Shown here in pieces: positions 57,701 to 64,000 of a DNA stretch of 64,000 nucleotides. A program made the translations under genes and the position numbers. How positions within the stretch are numbered: the first letter of the stretch is position 1; each line of letters begins with the position of its first letter. Under the pieces are notes generated by a model. That model was not told where the DNA came from. It saw only the letters and a list, made by a program, of their open reading frames with translations, and made no database searches. The stretch is from Cryphonectria parasitica EP155 (taxonomy: Eukaryota; Ascomycota; Sordariomycetes; Diaporthales; Cryphonectriaceae), in NCBI RefSeq assembly GCF_011745365.1, contig NW_024468911.1, forward strand, positions 354,759-418,758. The letters run 5' to 3'.

Positions 57701-60510
57701 CAGTATATAAATCAGAATTAATATTTGCAAGTATATTATAAGAATATTACAAATTCAAGAAATTATTTCAGAAAGAATTAAATATAAGATTATTAGAATA
57801 TAGCTTATATAATTATAAGATCTTATTATAAAAAGAAAAACAGCTCAAGTTCTTCCTTATTTACAAATTAGATAAAGCATAATTAGAAATATTTAAAAAA
57901 TATCTTAATAAGAATCTCAAAAAGAGATATATATAGCTATTATAATTACTAACAGAATATCCTATTCTATTTATATTTAAGAAAAATAATAAGCTTAAGC
58001 TATATATTGATTATAAGCAATTTAATAATATTATAATTAAGAATTAATATTTATTATTACTTATTAAGAAACTGCAAAATAGATTATAAGAAATATAATA
58101 ATTTATAGCTTTAAATCTGAAAAAAGCTTATAATCTGATTAGAATAAAGAAAAAAGAAGAATGAAAAATTATTTTCAGAATATACTATAAATACTACAAA
58201 TATTTAATTATATTCTTTAGTTTAATAAATATTCTAGCTTTATTTTAAGAAATAATTAATTATATTCTATATAAGTATTTGAATTAGTTTATTATTATAT
58301 ATTTCAATAATATTCTTATTTATTTTCAAATACTGAAGAAATATAGGAAATATATAGAAATAATATTATAAATGTTTTAGAATGCGAAACTCTTTATAGA
58401 ATCTGCAAAGAGCTACTTTTATATATAAAAAGTTAATTATTTCAGATTTATAATTGAATTAGAATATATTAAACTATAGAAAGATAAGATAAAAGCTATT
58501 AGAAATTAGCTAATTCTTAGAAATATTAGAAATATTAGATTCTTTTTCAGATATATTAATTTCTATAAGCAATTTATTAGAAATTATAGCTAAATTGCAT
58601 ATTTTTTTACAAATCTTATTAAAAAGAAATAGCTTTTTAAATAAATCTTCAAAGCATAAGAAGCTTTTAATAAGATTATTAAGTATATTATCTTAGAGCT
58701 AATTCTATATAAAGCAAATCCTTATAAATCTTTTAAAGTTGAAATTAATATATTGGAATATATATTTAAGAAATAGCTTAGTTAATGAAATAATTAAGAG
58801 TATCTAAGAATTATAAGCAACTTTTTAAGAAAGTTGAATAGCTTAGAAGTTAATTATAGAATCTCTAATCAGAAGCTTATAATAATAATAAAAGCTTTTA
58901 AGAAATAGCAATATTATCTTATTAGTATATAGTATTTAATTATAATTTACTCAGATTATAAGAATCTAATTATATTTATAATAATTAAGATTTTGAATAA
59001 ATAATAAGTTAAATAAGTAGAATTCCTCTTATAATTTGATTTCAAAATCATATATTATAAAAGCTTAGAAAATGAATAAGCAGATGCTCTTAGCAGAAAA
59101 TCAGACTATTGAAATATAGATTCCTTAGATATATAGAATATCTTTACTTAAGATAAATTAGAAAATCTTATTAATGTATATAGAGAACTAAATATAGCTT
59201 TTAGAATTAAACTTTCAGAAAAGAACTCAGAATTAATAACTTTAAACGAATAAAATAACTATATCAAAAATATATACAGTATATCAGTATATAAATATTA
59301 GAGAATTAAAGCAATTTATAAATATATTAAAAAATACTGAAATTTATTAAGTTTTAGAAAAAGAATTGAAAGCATTTTATAATAATATAATAGCTGCAAG
59401 AAGAATAAAGCAGAGAAATATAAGCTTTATAAACTATTATACTTCTTATTAGTATCTATAACTATTTAGCAATTCATTAGTCTAAACTTTATTATTAAGC
59501 TATTTCTCTTATAAGAATTCTTAACTAAAGTACAATATAATAGCATTTTAGTAATAGTTTGCAAACTAAGTAAATATGCTTACTTTCTTCTTTATAAGAA
59601 AAGCAGTATAGCAGAAGAGCTTATATATACATTTCTCAGAATAATTATTGCTAATTATAGAATACTAGAAGAAATAATCTCTAATAAAAATAGAAAATTT
59701 AATTTAAAGTTCTAAACTTTGCTTATAAAATAGCTTGAAATATATTATAAAATATTTATAATATTTCATCTATAAATAAATAAATAAATAAAAAGAATAA
59801 ATTAGATTATTAAATAATATTTTCAATATTATATTAATCAGAAACAGAATAACTAAATTAATTTATTATTTCTTATATAGTTTGCTTATAATAATACAGA
59901 TACAAATATAATAAAGAAATCATTATTCTTTATATTCTATAAATATAATTCAATAGCTTATTATAAAGCATTATTAGAAGCAGATATAAAAGCTATAAAT
60001 AAAAGAGTTAAGAAGATTAAGAAAGTTTAGAAAGAATTTTAATTAGAATTATAATTCATTTAAGAATAAATGATATAATATATAAACTTTAAAAGAATTA
60101 AAGAATTAATTCTATAGAAGGAAGATAAGATTTATCTACTTTAGAAAAATATTAAAATAATTAGATTTAGTAATAAATTTAATTATAAGAAGTTAGAATT
60201 ATTCAAAATCTTGTAATAAATCTTCTTAATTAATTATAAATTAGCATTATCTTATAGAATAAGAATATATTTAATTTTTTATATTTTATTGCTAGAACTA
60301 GCAGTATAGAAAATATTAGCAGATAATACAGCAGAAATAGAAAATAATAAGCTAGAATATAAAATAGAGAAAATTCTTAAGTATAGAAGTATTAATAGCA
60401 TAAGAGAATATCTTATTAAATGAAAAGATTATTCAGCAAGCGAAAATTTATAAGAACTGCAGAAAAATGTTAAAAAAGCTCAAAAAAGAGTAGCTGAGTA
60501 TTGAAAAAAG
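54719..60510 (+). pseudogene. Gypsy copy E gag-pol, disabled
   Basis: Gag with decayed CCHC knuckle at about 55705-55760. Reverse transcriptase at about 57890-58420 is recognisable from LYIDYKQFNNI, FIALNLKKAYNLIRI and YFNNILIYF (catalytic YxDD with both Asp changed to Asn). RNase H follows at about 58740-59100, ending ADALSRKSDY. Integrase core at about 59470-59860: ISLNFIIKL (first Asp to Asn), LSKYAYFLLYKKSS and AYNNTD-like text near 59880. The C-terminus at about 60330-60480 is a chromodomain-like block (KILKYRSINSIREYLIK, stop, KDYSASENL), which places the family among chromoviruses. Stops are TAA and TAG, consistent with RIP. Confidence 0.87.
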
Positions 60511-60548
60511 AAAGAAACTAGCATTTAGAATAATTACTTCGCTCTAAA

Positions 60549-61142
60549 CTAAGATCTAGGAATCTCAGAAATCTTACTTTTCAGAAAACTCAACCAGTTT
60601 ACTATAGAGTTTCTCAAATCTACAGAATTCCAATCAAAACTCTCAAAGAAAGAATCCTTAGCTACAATAGCAGATTCCTTAGCTATTATAGCTTATACTT
60701 CAGTAGCAGTATATACTTTCTCAGCCTTAGCTTTCTCAACTTCTTTCTTCTTAAGCTCTTCAAGATTCTTAAAATCTTAATAAATAGCTTGAAATATTCT
60801 TTTATACTATATTTTCTTTTATTAATACAATTTAGTTAACTTTAATTCCAACTCTTTTATTTCATTCTCTAATTTTTAGTATTAAGTAGAAGTAAGAAGA
60901 AGTTTAGCAGCATTCATAGATTCTAGAATATTGCACTTAATACAATTCTGAGAAATATATTCTAAATAACAGAATGAATTATAAAGAGAAATAATATACA
61001 ACTTCAGGCTCTAACTATTGCAATAGGAATAAGAATGTATGTTAAGATTATTTGAAAGAATGAATTGAAGAAGAAAGCTTTTCTGCTTTTTTTTATTAGA
61101 ATAAGAATTTGAAGATTTCAGTTTCGCAATTTTATTATTCAT
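60549..61142 (-). pseudogene. Antisense accessory ORF of Gypsy copy E, coiled-coil protein, disabled
   Basis: On the minus strand a frame of 198 codons runs from ATG at 61142 to TAG at 60551-60549 with no frameshift. About nine internal TAA/TAG stops all fit C-to-T change. The reading is protein-like: a Cys-containing N-terminal third (SYSYCNS, SFCYLEYIS, QNCIKCNILESMNAAKLLL), a central coiled coil (KLENEIKELELKLTKLY ... FKNLEELKKKEVEKAKAEK) and a C-terminal block (DSFFESFDWNSVDLRNSIV). This matches the plan of small Cys-cluster plus coiled-coil hypothetical proteins seen in high copy number beside Gypsy elements in Sordariomycetes; I recall these but cannot cite a named family. Strong as a reading frame; function unknown. 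Confidence 0.62.
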
Positions 61143-61234
61143 CTTGATTAGAAAGGCAAGATTATATATATAGAAAACTTGCTAGAATACTTATAAAAGA
61201 TTATTAAGAATAATAACTAATAGAAGAGAGATAA

Positions 61235-61686
61235 TATTATAATCTATTCAATATGCAAATTATAAAATAGAATATAAGTAATAAGAATTAGATATTAAGA
61301 ATTCAATATTCTAATAAAGCATTAATTATATAATTCAGAGTTAGGATTGTAAAGAAGAGAGAATTGCTAAACTCGCTAGCAATCCTAGCAAGCCTTATGC
61401 CTTGAATCGCTAAGCTTGCTAGCAATTCCTATAATTCATACTGAAAAGCTGAATATATAAGAATATATTCATTGCTATTAGATAAATCTAGTATATAGCT
61501 CTTTAGTTATTAATCTAAGTATTCAGTTTTATATACTGAGTAGCTTCAAAAGCAGTAAATACTTGCATTGTTTATTATAACTTGTACGATTCCGTATTCA
61601 AGAACTTGATACTTTGATATCGCTCTTATTAGTATAAACTTCTTTGTATACTTTGAAATCTTCGGATTGCTGCAGTGCTCATTATA
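61235..61686 (+). repeat. 3' LTR of Gypsy copy E
   Basis: 452 bp, starting TATTATAATCT (TG mutated to TA) and ending CTCATTATA. Its copy-specific block (about 61351-61436) is the same as in its 5' LTR. Confidence 0.92.
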
Positions 61687-64000
61687 CTTAGAAAGTAGCG
61701 AAGCAAGCTTAAAAGAAGAATAAGCAGCTTTTAATAATCTTAAAAGGCTAGGATTGCTTATAAAGAAACTGCAGATAATCAGATTAGAATAGTTTTTATA
61801 TAAAGCTTTTAAAGCAGATTATATTTATATTAAGCTTAATATATATATTCAAGAATACAAATATAGCATACTATTGAATAGTAGCGCTTAAAGAAACTTT
61901 ATATTTCTATATATTATTAATCAAGCATAATTATAATGGAAATAAAAGAAACAACTCTACATTCTCAATATTATAAAAGAATAATCTGTTACATATAATC
62001 AAGAAATAATTAATAAGAAAACTAATTATCTATTTATCTTAATCCAAGAATATATAATTAGAATTTCCTTTAATATTACGAATATAGCATAGCATAAGCT
62101 AATTATAAAGCTTTTATAGCTCAAGAAGCATAATTCTCGAATTAATTGAACTATTAATTAGATCTTATGAAAACAAGCTGTATTTAGAGAAAAAGTTACA
62201 ATTAATAGTGCAGAATGAAAGTTAGTTTTCAAAGAATATTTAGAAAAAGAAGCTTTAAACAATTTTATATATACTTTTGAATCTGTAGAATTAATAAATT
62301 AAAAAGAAGAATCTAGTAATAAGCGAATTCAAATAGTGCTAAGATGCTAATAAGTTAGCAAAATAATGAGAGCAAGATTCTTAGCAAGCTGGTTTGCTTT
62401 GAAGCAATAAGAAAAAGCTTTAGAATATGAATTATAAGTTTATATAAGAGAAATCTCGAAACTAAGCTTTCAAGCGATTAGTTCAGCTCGAAGCGAACGC
62501 TTAAAGCTTTTAAAAATGCTATTAGAAAAGAAGCATGCTTAATAGTATTTACTATTCTTTCAGATAGCAGAAATAATATATAGATTAGAATCAATACTTG
62601 CAAGCATATTATAGAAATATTATAAATTCAAGAAATTATTTCAAGAAGAACTGAATATAGAATTATTAGAATATAGCTTATATAATTATAAAATCCTGCT
62701 ATAAGAAGAAAAATAGTTCAAATTCTTTTCTATTTATAGATTAAATAAAGCATAATTAGAAATGCTTAAGAAATATTTTAATAAGAATCTTAAAAAGAAA
62801 TATATATAATTATTATAATTATTAATAGAATATCTTATTCTATTTATACTTAAAAAGAATAGCAAGCTTAAGCTATATATTAATTATAAGCAACTTAATA
62901 ATATTATAATTAAGAACTAATATCTGCTGCTACTTATTAAGAAATTGCAAAATAGATTATAAGAAGTATAATAGTTTATAATTTTAAATTTAAAAAAAGC
63001 TTATAATTTAATTAGAATAAAGAAAAAAGAGAAGTAGAAAATTGCTTTCAGAATGCGCTATAAATACTATAAATATTTAATTATGCTTTTTAATTTAATA
63101 AATGCTTTAGCTTTATTTTAAAAAATAATTAATTATATTTTATATAAATATTTAAATTAGTTTATTATTATATATTTTAATAATATTCTTATTTATTCTT
63201 AAATATTAAAGAAATATAAGAAATATATAAAAATAATATTATAAATATTTTAGAATATAAAATTCTTTATAAAATTTACAAAAAGTTATTTTTATATATA
63301 AAAGATTAATTATTTCGAATTTATAATCAAATTAGAATATATTAAGCTATAAAAAGATAAAATAGAAATTATTAGAAATTAGCTAATTCTTAGAAATATT
63401 AAGAATATTAAGTTTTTTTTTAAATATATTAATTTTTATAAGCAGTTTATTAAGAATTATAATTAAATTATATATTTTCTTATAAATCTTATTAAGAAAA
63501 AATAATCTTTTAAATAAATCTTTAAAATATAAAAAGCTTTTAATAAAATTATTAAGCTTATTATCTTAAAATCAATTCTATATAAAGCAAATTCTTATAA
63601 ATTCTTTAAAATTAAAATTAATATATTATAATATATATTTAAAGAATAATTTAATTAATAAAATAATTAAAAATATTTAAGAATTATAAATAATTTTTTA
63701 AAAAAATTAAATAGCTTAGAAATTAATTATAAAATTCTAAATTAGAAGCTTATAATAATAATAAAAGCTTTTAAAGAATAATAATATTATTTTATTAATA
63801 TATAATATCTAATTATAATTTATTTAAATTATAAAAATTTAATTATATTTATAATAATTAAAATCTTAAATAAATAATAAATTAAATAAGCAGAATTTCT
63901 TTTATAATTTAATTTTAGAATTATATATTATAAAAGCTTAAAAAATAAATAAATAAATATTCTTAATAAAAAATTAAATTATTAAAATATAAATTTCTTA
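61687..64000 (+). pseudogene. Gypsy copy D pol remnant, partial
   Basis: It resumes copy D after the insertion of E and aligns with E from about 56812 onward. Reverse transcriptase remnants at about 62870-63200 (LYINYKQLNNI, FNNILIY) and the start of RNase H toward 63,950. Saturated with stops, more AT-rich than E. The sequence runs off the window. Confidence 0.82.

Larger units (their letters stand above)
54267..61686 (+). mobile_element. Complete Gypsy chromovirus copy E, nested in copy D
   Basis: LTRs of exactly 452 bp (54267-54718 and 61235-61686) are flanked by target duplication TTTAA (54262-54266) / CTTAG (61687-61691). In copy A this site reads CTTAA, so both differences are RIP-type transitions. 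A purine tract (AGAAGAGAGATAA) precedes the 3' LTR. Total 7,420 bp with gag, protease, RT, RNase H, integrase, chromodomain, and an antisense ORF before the 3' LTR. Extremely AT-rich; no sense frame is open. Confidence 0.93.
51693..64000 (+). mobile_element. Gypsy family copy D, interrupted by copy E, runs off right edge
   Basis: The 5' LTR is 51693-52161 (TGTTATAACTC...TTATTATA). It is preceded by CTATA at 51688-51692, the presumed target site in copy A. Internal sequence runs 52162-54266 and resumes at 61687-64000 after copy E. The join is proved by copy A, where the same sequence is continuous (AAGCTTACTTAAGAAGTAG at about 51439-51457). Domains inside: gag with decayed zinc knuckle, then after E the protease, reverse transcriptase and part of RNase H. 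Its 3' end is outside the window. Confidence 0.88.

Noticed and set aside
57000..64000. Mitochondrial DNA insertion because of extreme AT content
   Set aside because: Gypsy reverse transcriptase, integrase and LTR structure are still readable. No mitochondrial gene or tRNA is seen.

Overview
The window is nuclear DNA of a filamentous ascomycete (Pezizomycotina, probably a Sordariomycete). The evidence is short introns with GTAWGT-type donors and CTRAC/CTGAC branch sites, GC-rich coding exons, and LTR retrotransposons carrying dense C:G-to-T:A transitions of the repeat-induced point mutation (RIP) type. The species cannot be named from the sequence.

Positions 1 to about 28,590 are a GC-balanced gene-bearing segment. 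In order it holds: the 5' part of a Gln/His/Pro-rich protein running off the left edge (minus); about 8 kb of gene-free DNA rich in microsatellites and pyrimidine tracts; the NatA auxiliary subunit Naa15/Nat1 (minus); a Cid2/Mix23-type protein (minus); a sphingoid long-chain-base kinase (plus); the ribosome biogenesis protein Rrp1/Nop52 (minus); an MFS transporter of drug/polyamine type (minus); a 5-formyltetrahydrofolate cyclo-ligase-like protein (plus); a two-hotdog acyl-CoA thioesterase (minus); and an emopamil-binding-protein-type sterol delta8-delta7 isomerase (plus). Exon structures were rebuilt by hand from splice signals and reading-frame continuity. These are unrelated housekeeping genes, not a cluster. 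The last two are divergent across only about 245 bp.

From about 28,595 to the right edge there is no host gene. This is an AT-rich nest of LTR retrotransposons whose order of insertion can be read from 5-bp target duplications. A Ty3/Gypsy chromovirus-like family with roughly 450-470 bp LTRs (TGTTATAACTC...) is present as copies A, D, E and F plus fragments. Copy A (from 30,909) was hit by element C (32,424-35,493, a non-coding LTR element full of minisatellites), by a second Gypsy family on the minus strand (element B, 35,584-50,166), by a solo LTR (50,934-51,252) and by copy D (from 51,693). Element B carries a nested Ty1/Copia element (36,794-43,375). Copy D carries a complete copy E (54,267-61,686). 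An inverted repeat with 457-bp arms lies at 29,557-30,908.

The most unusual points are: antisense accessory reading frames between pol and the 3' LTR in both the Gypsy copy E and the Copia element; a hypervariable block inside the otherwise conserved Gypsy LTR; the three-array non-coding element C; and an unmutated chromodomain plus AT-hook tail on element B.
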